Assembly: GCF_029962605.1 (NCBI RefSeq)
Contig: NZ_CP124750.1
Span: 1,488,001 to 1,552,000, forward strand
Direction: 5' to 3'
Source of the DNA: Serratia sarumanii
GTDB lineage: Bacteria > Pseudomonadota > Gammaproteobacteria > Enterobacterales > Enterobacteriaceae
DNA: 64,000 nucleotides
Shown here: one piece after another, positions 36,527 through 46,612 of the stretch
Numbering within the stretch: the stretch's first letter is position 1
How the letters are laid out: every line of letters begins with the position of its first letter
Program-made: the position numbers and the translations under genes
The notes under the pieces: generated by a model
Seen by the model: only the letters and a program-made list of their open reading frames with translations
Told to the model about the DNA's origin: nothing
The model's database searches: none

Positions 36527-37069
36527 ATGAAAAAAGTATTATTGCCTTTGGCTGCCCTGGTATTGTCTGCAACTGCTTCCAACGCAATGGCAGCAAACGG
36601 CACTGTTAAATTCACCGGTGAAATCAAACAGTCTACCTGCCAGGTAACTAGCGATACTCAGAATAAAGAAGTTTACCTGGGTACTTACCCAACTTCTGCT
36701 TTCCCAACCGTGGGTTCTAAATCCGCTTCTAAAGCTTTCCAGATCTCTCTGGAAAAATGTGATGCCGGTGATTACAGCCTGCGTTTCGACGGTAACACCG
36801 TTGCCGGCAACCCAGACCTGCTGTCCGTAAGCAACGTTGGCGGCACTGGCGCTGCAGCTACCGGCGTGGGTATCGAAATCACCGATAACAACGGCAAGCC
36901 ATTCGCTATCGGCGACGGTTCCAACATCAACGACGACGTAGCGAAAGTCACCATCGCTGCTGACGGTAAAGCGACCTTCAACCTGCAGGCTCGTTACCGT
37001 TCATTCGACAGCAACGTAACTGCAGGTCTGGCTAACGCCACCAGCCCGTTCACTATCGAATACAAATAA
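36527..37069 (+). CDS. fimA: Type 1-like fimbrial major subunit FimA
   Basis: This 180-residue protein has a signal peptide (about 1-23, SNAMAANG), the pilin start GTVKFTGEIKQSTCQV with the first of two disulfide cysteines, the second in SLEKCDAGDYSL, and a C-terminal penultimate-tyrosine beta strand (SPFTIEYK). Codon usage is strongly biased to preferred codons, as in abundant proteins. It is the main rod subunit of the S. marcescens-type fimbria. The frame is open back to 36344, but only this start gives a signal peptide. Confidence 0.93.
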   Translation: MKKVLLPLAALVLSATASNAMAANGTVKFTGEIKQSTCQVTSDTQNKEVYLGTYPTSAFPTVGSKSASKAFQISLEKCDAGDYSLRFDGNTVAGNPDLLSVSNVGGTGAAATGVGIEITDNNGKPFAIGDGSNINDDVAKVTIAADGKATFNLQARYRSFDSNVTAGLANATSPFTIEYK

Positions 37070-37117
37070 TCGTCTTTCAGGACACACACGGCCAAGGATG
37101 GCCCGTAGAGGAAACCG

Positions 37118-37804
37118 ATGAAAAAGTTCTTTGCTGCTCTGCTGATGCTGGGCACCTTTAACAGCTACGCCGGTATCCAGGTAGATGCCACTCGCGTGAT
37201 CTATAAAGGCGACGACAAATCCGCCTCTCTGCCGATTCATAACGATGCTTCAGAAGCTTATATGGTGCAGACCTGGCTGGACACCGGTGACAGAAACCAA
37301 GTGCCGAAAAATCTGCCTGTCGTTGTCGTTCCACCGATTCTGAAATTGGACGCTGCCAAAACTGCAGTTCTGCGCTTTATCTATTCCGGTAATGGCTTAC
37401 CTCAGGATAAAGAAACCCTGCTGTGGATTAACGTGCAGGAAATTCCGCCGGCGCCGAAGCAAGAAAACGTGCTGCAGGTTGCGGTGCGTACTCGAATCAA
37501 ACTTTTTTACCGGCCGGTGGCGTTGAAAACGACGCTGGACGAGCAAGTACAAAACTTGCGTTGGCAGCGTGAAGGTTCACGTCTGCAAGTGATTAACGAT
37601 GGCCCGCTGCATATTACCTTTGGGGCGCTGCATTTGAAAAACAGCGCGGGCAAGACCGTGGATGTGGACGCCAACATGGTGAGCCCGAAAGATCGCTTAT
37701 CGATCAGCATCCCGGCGGGCGTCAGCGTCGGCAACAAGATTGCTTTCAGTTATATCAACGATTTTGGCGGTAGAACGGAAGTCAAGGACGTTCCAGTACA
37801 ATAA
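37118..37804 (+). CDS. Fimbrial periplasmic chaperone (PapD family)
   Basis: This 228-residue protein has an 18-residue signal peptide (NSYAGI), the first Ig domain with VDATRVIYKGDDKSASLPIHN, and the family signature NVQEIPPAPK followed by RTRIKLFYRP. It binds pilins by donor-strand completion and delivers them to the usher. It is second in the operon, 48 bp after fimA. S. marcescens literature calls this position fimB, while E. coli FimC is the equivalent, so no symbol is given. Confidence 0.93.
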   Translation: MKKFFAALLMLGTFNSYAGIQVDATRVIYKGDDKSASLPIHNDASEAYMVQTWLDTGDRNQVPKNLPVVVVPPILKLDAAKTAVLRFIYSGNGLPQDKETLLWINVQEIPPAPKQENVLQVAVRTRIKLFYRPVALKTTLDEQVQNLRWQREGSRLQVINDGPLHITFGALHLKNSAGKTVDVDANMVSPKDRLSISIPAGVSVGNKIAFSYINDFGGRTEVKDVPVQ

Positions 37805-37816
37805 GAGAGACAGGGA

Positions 37817-40411
37817 ATGGCAAATCAACGAAAAGTAGCAGGCGGAACGACGCGGCTGACACAGCTGATCCGAATTGCAATCATTGCCGCCAGTGCGCCG
37901 ATGTTCTGGAGTGAAGCGGCGCTGGCAGAGTTTAACATGTCGTTTATTCACGGCGATGAAAACCTGAGCAATGCGGAAGCGGTCGCTCAGGGCGATGCTT
38001 TGCAACCGGGCGTTTACCCATTCGACATCTACGTCAACCTGACTCAGGTCGATCATAAGGATGTTACTTTTCGTCAGGTTAAAGGCCAGACCGCGTCTCA
38101 ACCCTGCCTGAAAGTTGAAGACCTGCGCAACTACGGCATCAAACTGCCGGAAACGCTGCAGGCCGGCAGCTGCGTTGATCTGCCTGCGTTGGTTAAAGAC
38201 GCCACCGTCAGCTATGACGCGGCGGTGCAGCAGATCAACATTTCCGTGCCTCAGACCATGATGGATCTGAGCGCTATCGGCGCGATCCCGCCAAGCATGT
38301 ACGATGAAGGCATCAACGCGCTGTTCGCCAACTATAACTTCAACTACAACAAGAACAGCTATCGCAAAGATGACGCTGACGACAGCGAGTACATGTTCCT
38401 CGCGTTGAACAGCGGCCTTAACCTGGGCAGATGGCGCCTGCGCAACAACTCCACCTGGGACAAACAGAGTGGCAGCAGCAGCAACTGGACCAACGTCTCT
38501 TCCTGGGCCGAGACCGACATCGTGCCATGGCGCAGCCGTTTGGTGATGGGGCAGGCGAGCACCAACAACAGCGTGTTCAACAGCTTCCAGTTCCGCGGGG
38601 TGCAACTCTCCAGCGTTGACGACATGCTGCCGGACAGCCTGCGCGGTTATGCGCCGGTGGTGCGCGGCGTGGCGGCGACCAACGCCCGCGTCGAGATTCG
38701 CCAGAACGGTTACGTCATTTACAGCACCAACGTTGCGCCGGGTCCTTTCGAGATCCATGACGTCTATCCGCATACCAACAACGGTGACCTGCAGGTGACC
38801 GTCAACGAGGCCGACGGTTCGCACAAAACGTTCAGCGTCGCCTACTCTTCCGTGGCCAACATGCTGCGCGAAGGCATTTGGAACTTCCAACTGACCGCCG
38901 GTAAATACCATAACGGTAACGGTGGCTATCAGCCGAAGCTGATTCAGGGTACTGCGGCATACGGCATGAACTATGGCCTGACGCCGTTCGGCGGCGCCAT
39001 CATTGCCGAGCACTACCGTTCCGCTGCCGTGGGTATCGGTAAGAGCCTGGGATCGTGGGGTGCCATCTCCGTGGACGGTTCGATCTCCGATACCGAGCTG
39101 GCGAACGGCGATCGCAAGCAGGGGCAGAGCTTCCGTTTCCTGTACTCCAAATCGCTCAACCAGATGGGCACCAACTTCCAGTTGGCGGGCTATCGCTATG
39201 CGACTTCCGGTTACTATGATCTCAGCGATGCGGTCCAGGAGCGTAACAGCTGGCGCAACGGCATTTATGCCAATGATTACTGGGATCCGAACGATCTGCA
39301 GCCGGGCCAGCCTTCCTGGAGCAACAATCAGAAACGCACCCGATACACCGCGCGTTACGGCAACAAGCGTGAACGCGTCGAGCTATCGCTCAGCCAGCAG
39401 CTGTGGGCGGGGGCCAGCCTGTACGCCAACGTGAGCCATCAGAACTACTGGGGCGTATCCGGTAACGATCGTACGATTCAGCTGGGTTACAACGACGGCT
39501 TCAAGCGCATTTCCTACGGCGTTTATCTACAGGATACGCGCGGCCAGTACGGTTATTCCGATCGCAGCGTGAACTTCACGATGTCGATCCCGTTGGATTG
39601 GGGCCAGAGCAACAACTCGACCACTGCCAACTTCAGCGCGGCGCACAGCAAACAGAGCGGCGACAGCTACTCGACCGGCATCAGCGGCACCATGCTGGAC
39701 GATCGTCGCATGAACTATTCGGTTTCCACCGGGCATACGCAGTCCTCCGGTCAGAGCAGCAACCTGAACCTGGGCTACAGCAGCAGCATCGGTAACATCG
39801 ACGGTAGCTATGCCTACAGCTCGAAATACCGTCAGGAAGGGGTGGGCCTCTCCGGCGGCCTGCTGGTGCACTCCGGCGGCGCGACGCTGACGCAGCCGTT
39901 GCAGAACACTATCTTGCTGGTGGAAGCGAAAGACGCCAAAGGCGTGCGTCTGGAAAACCAGCCGGGCGTGACCATCGATCGCTTCGGTTATGCGGTTGTG
40001 CCGTCGGCCAACCCGTACCGCTACAACTATGTGGCGCTGCGCACCGAAGATTTCGGCCCGGGCCTGGATGTGCCTGTGGCCAGTAAGCAAGTGGTGCCGA
40101 CCGAGAAATCGGTGGTGAAGGTGAGTTTCGATACCTTCAAGGGCGTCAGCCTGCTGATTCACGCTCGTCTGGGTGACAACGGTTATCCGGCCATCGGCGC
40201 CGGCGTGTTCAACGAGTCCGGTCGCAACAGCGGCACCGTGGGCCTGGAAGGCGCAACCTATGTTTCCGGCGTGAAAGCGGGTGAGAAACTGACGATCAAA
40301 TGGGGTCCGAAAGCCGACCAGCAATGCGTACTGCCGATCCCGGCGGACGTGGGCGACAAACAAGCGGCCATGGGATATCAGGAACTGACCCTGCAATGCC
40401 AAAAACTGTAA
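37817..40411 (+). CDS. Fimbrial outer-membrane usher
   Basis: This 864-residue protein has a signal peptide (about 1-37, AALAEF), the N-terminal chaperone-binding domain (FNMSFIHGDENLSNAEAVAQ), a beta-barrel from about 150 with the plug region (APGPFEIHDVYPHTNNGDLQV), and C-terminal domains with a cysteine pair. It is the pore for fimbrial assembly. It lies 12 bp after the chaperone. It is fimC in S. marcescens naming and equals E. coli FimD. Confidence 0.93.
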   Translation: MANQRKVAGGTTRLTQLIRIAIIAASAPMFWSEAALAEFNMSFIHGDENLSNAEAVAQGDALQPGVYPFDIYVNLTQVDHKDVTFRQVKGQTASQPCLKVEDLRNYGIKLPETLQAGSCVDLPALVKDATVSYDAAVQQINISVPQTMMDLSAIGAIPPSMYDEGINALFANYNFNYNKNSYRKDDADDSEYMFLALNSGLNLGRWRLRNNSTWDKQSGSSSNWTNVSSWAETDIVPWRSRLVMGQASTNNSVFNSFQFRGVQLSSVDDMLPDSLRGYAPVVRGVAATNARVEIRQNGYVIYSTNVAPGPFEIHDVYPHTNNGDLQVTVNEADGSHKTFSVAYSSVANMLREGIWNFQLTAGKYHNGNGGYQPKLIQGTAAYGMNYGLTPFGGAIIAEHYRSAAVGIGKSLGSWGAISVDGSISDTELANGDRKQGQSFRFLYSKSLNQMGTNFQLAGYRYATSGYYDLSDAVQERNSWRNGIYANDYWDPNDLQPGQPSWSNNQKRTRYTARYGNKRERVELSLSQQLWAGASLYANVSHQNYWGVSGNDRTIQLGYNDGFKRISYGVYLQDTRGQYGYSDRSVNFTMSIPLDWGQSNNSTTANFSAAHSKQSGDSYSTGISGTMLDDRRMNYSVSTGHTQSSGQSSNLNLGYSSSIGNIDGSYAYSSKYRQEGVGLSGGLLVHSGGATLTQPLQNTILLVEAKDAKGVRLENQPGVTIDRFGYAVVPSANPYRYNYVALRTEDFGPGLDVPVASKQVVPTEKSVVKVSFDTFKGVSLLIHARLGDNGYPAIGAGVFNESGRNSGTVGLEGATYVSGVKAGEKLTIKWGPKADQQCVLPIPADVGDKQAAMGYQELTLQCQKL

Positions 40412-40419
40412 GGTACACC

Positions 40420-41493
40420 ATGAACTTGAGCAAATTAGCACGTAACACACTTCTGTCAGTGGTGGGGCTGGCGGGGTTGGCGATGGCGCAACAGGCGGCG
40501 GCGATGCAGTGCCGTTTCGGCAACTCGACCGGCAGTAGCAGGCCAACCGGCAGCGTGACGCAGGATATCGACGTCGGCCGCCCGATCGTGTTGGCTGCCA
40601 GCGACTTTGTTAAAGGTAACCTGATTTGGCGTTCTCAGAACTTTACCTCCACCTTTACCTGCTGGGATACCGACAACTACCCGCGTGGAGAGAACGCTTA
40701 CATCTATTGGAACCCGCAGAACTCGTTCGGCGCACTGGATAAGTCGTTGGAGATTGGGGTGTCGATCAACGGGCGTGATTATGATGCGATCAACCTGAAG
40801 CAAAGTTCCAACCGGCCGACGGGCCCTGATTTGGGGCCGGGTACCAAACCGGGCAGTAATAGAAGGAAAGCCGATCCTCAGGCGGTGACCGCCACTTATT
40901 CGGTGTATATCAAAGCCACCGGGGTGAAACCGCCGGCGGGTAACTTCCCGCCGCTGGCGCGCGCTTCGCTGTTCCAGATCGATGGTGAGTTGGGCCTGAA
41001 CGCCACCAAAGACAGCAACTTTAACGCCTATATTAAAGGGTTGGACAAGATCCGCGTGATCCAGTGCAATCCGCAGATCACCGTGTTGGCCAACAACGGC
41101 GCCAGCGTCGATTTCGGTGTGTTGACGACGTCCAGCGCCAAAACCGGCACTATCGCCAAGCAGGTGCCGTTCGATATCAAGGCGACCTTGAGCGGCGGCG
41201 AGTGTGCCGGCCAGTCTCTGCAGGCCAGTTTCAGCAGCACCAACGCCGATCCGTCAGATAACACGCAGATCCTGCCGACCACCAAACCGGGCGTGGCGAT
41301 CTTCCTGACTCAGCAACGCGACACCAACAAAACGCCGATCCCACTGCAAACCAACGTGGATTTCGGCGGCGTGCTGCAGGATAAGCAGAACGAAGTGAAA
41401 GAGACCTTTATCGCGAACCTGAAGTGGTTGACCAATACGCCGAAGACCGGGGTGTTCAACGCCACCGCCAACGTTGACGTCACCTTCAAATAA
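40420..41493 (+). CDS. Fimbrial tip adhesin
   Basis: This 357-residue protein has a signal peptide (about 1-28, QQAAAMQ), an N-terminal lectin-like half with two cysteines (residues near 31 and 84), and a C-terminal pilin domain (IQCNPQITVLANNGASVDFGVL; ends ATANVDVTFK). This two-domain build is that of tip adhesins. It is the last gene of the operon, 8 bp after the usher, and is followed by a strong terminator. The receptor is unknown. It is fimD in S. marcescens naming. Confidence 0.88.
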   Translation: MNLSKLARNTLLSVVGLAGLAMAQQAAAMQCRFGNSTGSSRPTGSVTQDIDVGRPIVLAASDFVKGNLIWRSQNFTSTFTCWDTDNYPRGENAYIYWNPQNSFGALDKSLEIGVSINGRDYDAINLKQSSNRPTGPDLGPGTKPGSNRRKADPQAVTATYSVYIKATGVKPPAGNFPPLARASLFQIDGELGLNATKDSNFNAYIKGLDKIRVIQCNPQITVLANNGASVDFGVLTTSSAKTGTIAKQVPFDIKATLSGGECAGQSLQASFSSTNADPSDNTQILPTTKPGVAIFLTQQRDTNKTPIPLQTNVDFGGVLQDKQNEVKETFIANLKWLTNTPKTGVFNATANVDVTFK

Positions 41494-41511
41494 TCCGGTG
41501 TCGCTTCAATT

Positions 41512-41547
41512 AAAAAGGGTTCAGTTCGCGAGAACTGAACCCTTTTT
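41512..41547. terminator. Strong bidirectional terminator after the fimbrial operon
   Basis: The stem arms GGGTTCAGTTC and GAACTGAACCC (11 bp) enclose the loop GCGA, with A5 on the left and T5 on the right. It serves both the fim operon and the convergent AraC-family gene. Confidence 0.92.
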
Positions 41548-41566
41548 ACGTGTTATGCCGCGTTTA

Positions 41567-42025
41567 TCAGCGCAGCCCCATCCAGGTGGTGCAAACGCCT
41601 TCCGGCGGTTTGCCAGCGTACCAGCGGGGCAGCGTAGGGGCATCGTGGCGTGGCTCGGCCTCCACTTCCACCGGCTGCGCCGGCCATTCCGCCACGTCCC
41701 AGCGGGTGGTGCGGCGATACACCGCCGGGGTTTTGCCGAACTGTTTCTTGAAGGCGCGTGAGAACGAAGGCTGAGAATCGAAATGGTATTGCAGGGCGAT
41801 ATCCAGGATCGGGCGCGGGGTGGAGCGCAGCGCCTGCGCCGCCTGCGACAGGCGCCGCTCGCGGATATAGCTGCCGAGCGCGTGGCCGGTGGTGCTGCGG
41901 AACATGCGCTGCAGGTGCCATTTGGAGTAGCCCGACTTGGCGGCGACGTTATCCAGCAGCAGCGGCTGGTCCAGATGAGTTTCAATCCAGTCTAGTAAAT
42001 CGTGAATGATATTGACGCGATCCAT
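41567..42025 (-). CDS. SoxS/MarA/RamA-type AraC-family activator
   Basis: This 152-residue protein consists of two AraC helix-turn-helix motifs (first: DNVAAKSGYSKWHLQRMFRS; second: ILDIALQYHFDSQPSFSRAFKKQFG) followed by a C-terminal extension of about 45 residues absent from SoxS (107 residues). Such small regulators switch on efflux, redox and envelope genes. It has no sensor domain like Rob's, so activity is probably set by its own level. It is not in an operon. Confidence 0.85.
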   Translation of the reverse strand: MDRVNIIHDLLDWIETHLDQPLLLDNVAAKSGYSKWHLQRMFRSTTGHALGSYIRERRLSQAAQALRSTPRPILDIALQYHFDSQPSFSRAFKKQFGKTPAVYRRTTRWDVAEWPAQPVEVEAEPRHDAPTLPRWYAGKPPEGVCTTWMGLR

Positions 42026-42185
42026 GGTTTTAGTTCTCCCGCAAAAACGACATTCAGGTCACAGTGACTTAGCTTAATTATCCAAGAATATACTTTGATA
42101 ATAGGCGCGAGTGCGCCGTTACGCAAGGGTAAACCGGGGGAAAAAGGTGACCAAAAATGCTCTTTGAATCGCAGGGGGATAAAAG

Positions 42186-42208
42186 AAAGGCCGCATAAAG
42201 CGGCCTTT
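42186..42208 (-). terminator. Terminator of mqo
   Basis: The arms AAAGGCCGC and GCGGCCTTT have a 5-base loop. On the minus strand the stem is followed by a T-rich tract (CTTTTATCC). It lies 22 bp after the mqo stop. Confidence 0.8.
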
Positions 42209-42230
42209 CCAGCAGGAAACGAGTGGAAAA

Positions 42231-43811
42231 TCAGTTGGTTTCCGGTTTCACTTCAATGTAGTTCAGACCCAGCACGCTGCTGGTGTAGCCGCGGATCTTG
42301 TTGGTCATCTCGATATCGCCGTTCAGCTTGTGGCCGTAGGACGGGATGATCTCTTTCAGTTTGCTCTGCCATTCCGGCGTCGCCACTTTGTCTTTGAACA
42401 CGGTTTCCATCAGGTGCAGCATGATCGGCGCAGCGGTGGAAGCGCCCGGTGACGCGCCCAGCAGAGCGGCGATGCTGCCGTCTTCAGAGCTGACGACTTC
42501 GGTGCCGAACTGCAGCACTCCGCCTTTATCCGCGTCTTTCTTGATGATCTGCACGCGCTGGCCTGCGGTCCACAGCTTCCAGTCTTCCTGCTTGGCGTCC
42601 GGGAAGTACTCTTTCAGCGCGGCGAAGCGATCGTCGTCGTTCATCATCAGCTGGCCGACCAGGTATTTCACCAGATCGAAGTTATCCAGACCGACGTGGG
42701 TCATCGGCATCAGGTTCGAGGTGCTCAGCGAGTGCAGCAGATCGAACAGCGAACCGTTCTTCAGGAACTTGCTGGAGAAGGTGGCGAATGGCCCGAACAG
42801 CAGCACGCGCTTGCCGTCCAGCATGCGGGTATCCAGGTGCGGCACGGACATCGGCGGCGAACCTACGCTGGCCAGGCCATACACTTTGGCCAGGTGCTGG
42901 TTGGCGATCGCCGGGTTGGTGGTGACCAGGAACTGGCCGCCGACCGGGAAGCCGCCGTAGCCGTCGGCTTCAGGGATGCCGGATTTCTGCAGCAGGGTCA
43001 GGGAGGCGCCGCCTGCGCCGATGAACACGAACTTGGCGTTAACGGTGGTTTCTTTACCGTCGCGGTTCAGATCGGCAACGGTCACGCTCCAGGTCTGATC
43101 GGCGTTGCGCTTGATGTCGCGCACTTCGTGGCTCAGGTTCAGCTTGAACTTGTCGCTGGTGCTCAGCGCGTCAACCAGCTGATGGGTGATCACGCCGAAG
43201 TTGACGTCGGTACCCAGCGGCATACGGGTCGCGGCGATTTTCTGCGCCGGATCGCGGCCGTTCATCACCAGCGGCGCCCACTGTTTGATTTGCGCAGGAT
43301 CTTCGGAGTATTCCATGCCGCGGAACAGGGTGCTGTGCTGCAGCGCCGCGTAGCGTTTACGCAGGAAGTTGACGTTGTCGTCGCCCCACACGAAGCTCAT
43401 GTGCGGCACGCTGTTAATGAAGGATTTCGGATCTTTCAGGACATTGTTTTTCACCTGATAAGACCAGAACTGGCGAGAGATTTCGAAAGACTCGTTGACC
43501 TTCACCGCCTTGCTGATGTCGATGGTGCCATCGGCTTTTTCCGGCGTGTAGTTCATTTCGCTGAAGGCGGAGTGGCCGGTGCCGGCGTTGTTCCAGCCGT
43601 TGGAGCTCTCTTCCGCCACGCCGTTCATGCGCTCGTACATGTCGATGGTCCAGGTCGGCTCCAGCTCATGCAGATAGGTGCCCAAGGTGGCGCTCATGAT
43701 GCCGCCGCCGATCAACACCACGTCGACGGTTTTATTCTTCTCTTCAGCCGCCGCCTGCTGCGTAACGCTAAACAGGCTGAGACTGAAAATCAGGACGAGT
43801 AATTTTCTCAT
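42231..43811 (-). CDS. mqo: Malate:quinone oxidoreductase Mqo
   Basis: This 526-residue FAD protein oxidises malate to oxaloacetate and passes electrons to quinone at the inner membrane. The first 23 residues are hydrophobic and signal-like, as in E. coli Mqo. The FAD motif is [17 protein letters not shown], followed by [14 protein letters not shown] and, near the C-terminus, [16 protein letters not shown]. Length and sequence track E. coli Mqo except for a shorter C-terminal tail. It is a single gene with its own terminator. Confidence 0.94.
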   Translation of the reverse strand: MRKLLVLIFSLSLFSVTQQAAAEEKNKTVDVVLIGGGIMSATLGTYLHELEPTWTIDMYERMNGVAEESSNGWNNAGTGHSAFSEMNYTPEKADGTIDISKAVKVNESFEISRQFWSYQVKNNVLKDPKSFINSVPHMSFVWGDDNVNFLRKRYAALQHSTLFRGMEYSEDPAQIKQWAPLVMNGRDPAQKIAATRMPLGTDVNFGVITHQLVDALSTSDKFKLNLSHEVRDIKRNADQTWSVTVADLNRDGKETTVNAKFVFIGAGGASLTLLQKSGIPEADGYGGFPVGGQFLVTTNPAIANQHLAKVYGLASVGSPPMSVPHLDTRMLDGKRVLLFGPFATFSSKFLKNGSLFDLLHSLSTSNLMPMTHVGLDNFDLVKYLVGQLMMNDDDRFAALKEYFPDAKQEDWKLWTAGQRVQIIKKDADKGGVLQFGTEVVSSEDGSIAALLGASPGASTAAPIMLHLMETVFKDKVATPEWQSKLKEIIPSYGHKLNGDIEMTNKIRGYTSSVLGLNYIEVKPETN

Positions 43812-44272
43812 TGAATTAAATCTCTTGTGTGTAAATTCTACTCATTGCAGGTGAAAGAATTTAGCGGGAGTTACCCTGGAAAATAGTGAAGCCGACCGCC
43901 CGGCGTGAGCCGATAGGCAGCGATAATGCCTTTTTGTTAATAGGGTTTTTAACGAAAAGTGAACTATTGCAGGCCGTCCGGATGCAAATTGATCGGTTCA
44001 CGTTACTGGCGGGGTATTATTGTTTGCGAGAATGTTAAAAACTACTTTTGTAACTAAAAAAAATGAATATAAGCAAAAATAGGCCGGTTGCTGTCGCAGG
44101 AATAAACAGAGAGGGGAGTAAGGCCATATAACCGCGTTATTTCAAGGGGTTAATTGTCGCGCAATTAAACGTTATTTCGTTATCACACAATAATTGCGGT
44201 TAAATTGCAAATACGCATCGGTAACCAATAATAAACGGCCGCCGTTGCGGGCGGCCAGGATTCACAAGGCGG
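43812..44272. other. Intergenic region between mqo and phoA (461 bp)
   Basis: No gene is seen. The part next to mqo holds its promoter; the middle is A/T-rich with many short A and T runs. At 44237-44256 is a GGCCGCC/GGCGGCC hairpin, followed on the minus strand by GTTTATTATT, the likely phoA terminator. Confidence 0.6.
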
Positions 44273-45700
44273 TTACTTGATGCCCATCGCATCGCGCATG
44301 GTGAAGAACAGATCGGTCTGATCGGTCAACCCCACCACGTTGGCGGCGTGCGGGCCGTAGGCCGCGACGCGCAGCTGGGTGCCGGTGTGCCCCTGCGATT
44401 CCTCTTCCGAGTTGCCGTAGCTGAGGGTCATCGGCGCGCCGTCTTTGGTGGTCAGTGTCTGGGTCAGGCCCGGCGCTTTGGCGTCGGCGGCGACGATCTG
44501 GCTGGAGTGCGCGTGGTCGGCGGTGACGATCACCAGCGTGTTGCCGTCGGCGCGGGCGAAGGCCAGCGCTTTTTGCACCGCCTCGTCCAGATCGACGGTC
44601 TCACCAATCTGCCCGCACGGGTTGGCGGCGTGATCCTGCTTATCGATCGACGCGCCCTCTACCTGCAGGAAGAAGCCGTTCGGGTTGTCTTTCAGCAGCG
44701 CGATCGCTTTTTCGGTCATCGCCGCCAGCGTTGGCGTGGCCGCGGTGCGAGCCGGGTTGTTTTCGCAGGTCACCGCCGGTTTGTCGAGGTTGCCGTGATA
44801 GCTGGCTTTCGGCCCCAGCCAGCGCACCGGCATGTTGCCGTCGGCGAACAGGCCCAGCAGCGGTTTTTGCTGATTGGCCAGGGTAACGGCCTGCAGTTCA
44901 TCCGCGTTGCTCACCCACTGATAACCTTGCGCCGCCGCTTGATCTTTCAGCGATTTTCCTTGCCATTCGCCGCTTTTCGCCAGTTGGTTGAAGGATTTCG
45001 CGCCGCCGCCCAGCGTGACGTCGGCACGGGTTTTCAGCAACTGCTCGGTGATGGAACCGCGGCCGCCGTTTTCCAGCGCGTTAGCGGCACATTTCTCGCT
45101 GGTTTCCTCCGGGCCGTAGCATTTGCGCGAGGTAACGTGCGACACCAGCGCCGCCGGTGTGGCGTCCTGCAGTTCGGCGGTGGAGACGTTGCCGGTGGCC
45201 TTGCCGGCCGCCTTGGCGATCTCCAGCAGCGTCGGCTGGTCTTTGCCGTTCACGTCCACGCCGAGCGCGCCGTTATAGGTTTTCACCCCGGTGGCCCAGG
45301 CGGTGGCGGAGGCGGCGGAGTCGGTCACGTAATCCGGTTTGTGGGTTTTCTTGTCCAGCGAGTAGTGGGTGTATTGCCCGGTCAGCGGCAGGGCGTCGAT
45401 GCCCTTGAAGTAACCGCCTGCGCCTTCGGCGTAGTTACGCGCGGCGGTGATCTCGGAATCCCCCATGCCGTCGCCAATCAGCAGGATCACGTTTTTCACC
45501 GTTTTGTCCGACAGCGACGCCTTCAGCGCGGCGGTCTGATCGCCGGCCAGACGACGGGCGCCGCCCGGTTCGGTGAGGGTGCCGCGCGCGGCGCGCTCGG
45601 TCAGGCCATCGACATTGGCCGAGGTTTCCGCCGCGATGGCGGAGGAACAGAGCAGGGCGGACAGCACGGCGCCGGCGATCAGGGATACAGCAGGTTGCAT
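44273..45700 (-). CDS. phoA: Alkaline phosphatase PhoA
   Basis: This 475-residue protein has a signal peptide (about 1-24, AIAAET). The active site shows [11 protein letters not shown] (zinc/magnesium ligands), the nucleophile S128 in [28 protein letters not shown], and TADHAHS near the end. It is a periplasmic dimer that frees phosphate from organic esters. A PHO box lies about 75 bp upstream, so PhoB-driven expression under phosphate starvation is expected. Confidence 0.95.
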   Translation of the reverse strand: MQPAVSLIAGAVLSALLCSSAIAAETSANVDGLTERAARGTLTEPGGARRLAGDQTAALKASLSDKTVKNVILLIGDGMGDSEITAARNYAEGAGGYFKGIDALPLTGQYTHYSLDKKTHKPDYVTDSAASATAWATGVKTYNGALGVDVNGKDQPTLLEIAKAAGKATGNVSTAELQDATPAALVSHVTSRKCYGPEETSEKCAANALENGGRGSITEQLLKTRADVTLGGGAKSFNQLAKSGEWQGKSLKDQAAAQGYQWVSNADELQAVTLANQQKPLLGLFADGNMPVRWLGPKASYHGNLDKPAVTCENNPARTAATPTLAAMTEKAIALLKDNPNGFFLQVEGASIDKQDHAANPCGQIGETVDLDEAVQKALAFARADGNTLVIVTADHAHSSQIVAADAKAPGLTQTLTTKDGAPMTLSYGNSEEESQGHTGTQLRVAAYGPHAANVVGLTDQTDLFFTMRDAMGIK

Positions 45701-45773
45701 GGGGTAAGCTCCTTGTCGTAATACAACAATGTAAATAACATCAAATTGTTACGTAAGGAGAGTAGAGCAGAGG

Positions 45774-45792
45774 GATGACAATTTTATGACAG
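45774..45792 (-). promoter_or_regulatory. PHO box upstream of phoA
   Basis: Read on the minus strand, the site is CTGTCATAAAATTGTCATC, two TGTCAT repeats 11 bp apart, matching the PhoB box consensus. It lies upstream of phoA on the coding strand, with a TACTCT possible -10 about 10 bp downstream. Confidence 0.85.
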
Positions 45793-45830
45793 CGAAAGAC
45801 GGGATGGCCCGGCGGCCACCCCGTTTGGCG

Positions 45831-46538
45831 TCAGGCCGCGCGCGCCGGGATAGCCAGCCCACGCTGCACCGCCGGCCGCGCCAGACCGCGCTCCAGCCAC
45901 TGCGCGACGCGGGGGAAACTGTCGAACTCCACCAGCTCGCGGGCCTCATAAAAGCCGATCAGGTTACGCACCCAGCCCAGCAGCGAGATATCGGCGATGG
46001 TGTAGTCCGCGCCCATGATCCAGTCGCGGCCTTCCAGGCGCGTTTCCAGCACGCCGAGCAGGCGTTTCGATTCGTTTTTGTAGCGCTCCAGCGGCCGCTT
46101 GTCTTCATACTCGCGCCCGGCGAATTTGTGGAAGAAACCGAGCTGGCCGAACATCGGGCCGACGGCGGCCATCTGGAAGAACACCCACTGAATGGTTTCG
46201 TAACGCTGCGCCGGATCCTGCGGCAGGAAACGGCCGCTCTTTTCCGCCAGGTAGAGCAGAATGGCGCCGGATTCGAACAGCGGCAGCGGCCGGCCGCCGG
46301 GGCCGTCGGGATCGATGATCGACGGGATCTTGCCGTTCGGGTTCAGCGCCAGGAATTCCGGCGTCCAGGTTTCGTTGTTGCCGATTTCGATCAGGTGCGC
46401 TTCATAGGGCAGGCCGATCTCTTCCAGCATGATGGACACTTTGACGCCGTTCGGCGTCGGCAGGGAATAGAGCTGCAGCCTTTCAGGATGCTGAGCCGGC
46501 CAGCGTTTGACGATCGGGAATTGGGTGGAATCGAGCAT
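45831..46538 (-). CDS. Glutathione S-transferase-like protein (YfcG/Ure2-like)
   Basis: This 235-residue protein has an N-terminal thioredoxin-like domain with LQLYSLPTPNGVKVSIMLEEIGLPY (the TPNG motif of the YfcG/Ure2 type), NPNGKIPSI and the ES pair in LFESGAILLYLAEK for glutathione binding, then an all-helical C-terminal domain. YfcG-type proteins act as glutathione-dependent disulfide reductases. GAGGAG precedes the ATG. It follows the ArsR-type gene by 74 bp on the same strand and may be cotranscribed. Confidence 0.88.
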   Translation of the reverse strand: MLDSTQFPIVKRWPAQHPERLQLYSLPTPNGVKVSIMLEEIGLPYEAHLIEIGNNETWTPEFLALNPNGKIPSIIDPDGPGGRPLPLFESGAILLYLAEKSGRFLPQDPAQRYETIQWVFFQMAAVGPMFGQLGFFHKFAGREYEDKRPLERYKNESKRLLGVLETRLEGRDWIMGADYTIADISLLGWVRNLIGFYEARELVEFDSFPRVAQWLERGLARPAVQRGLAIPARAA

Positions 46539-46612
46539 GGAAACTCCTCGGGTTGGCGGGGTGGCTTAAGCGTACCCCGTGAGTATTGCAGTAAAACTAC
46601 CCCGCCGCCGGG

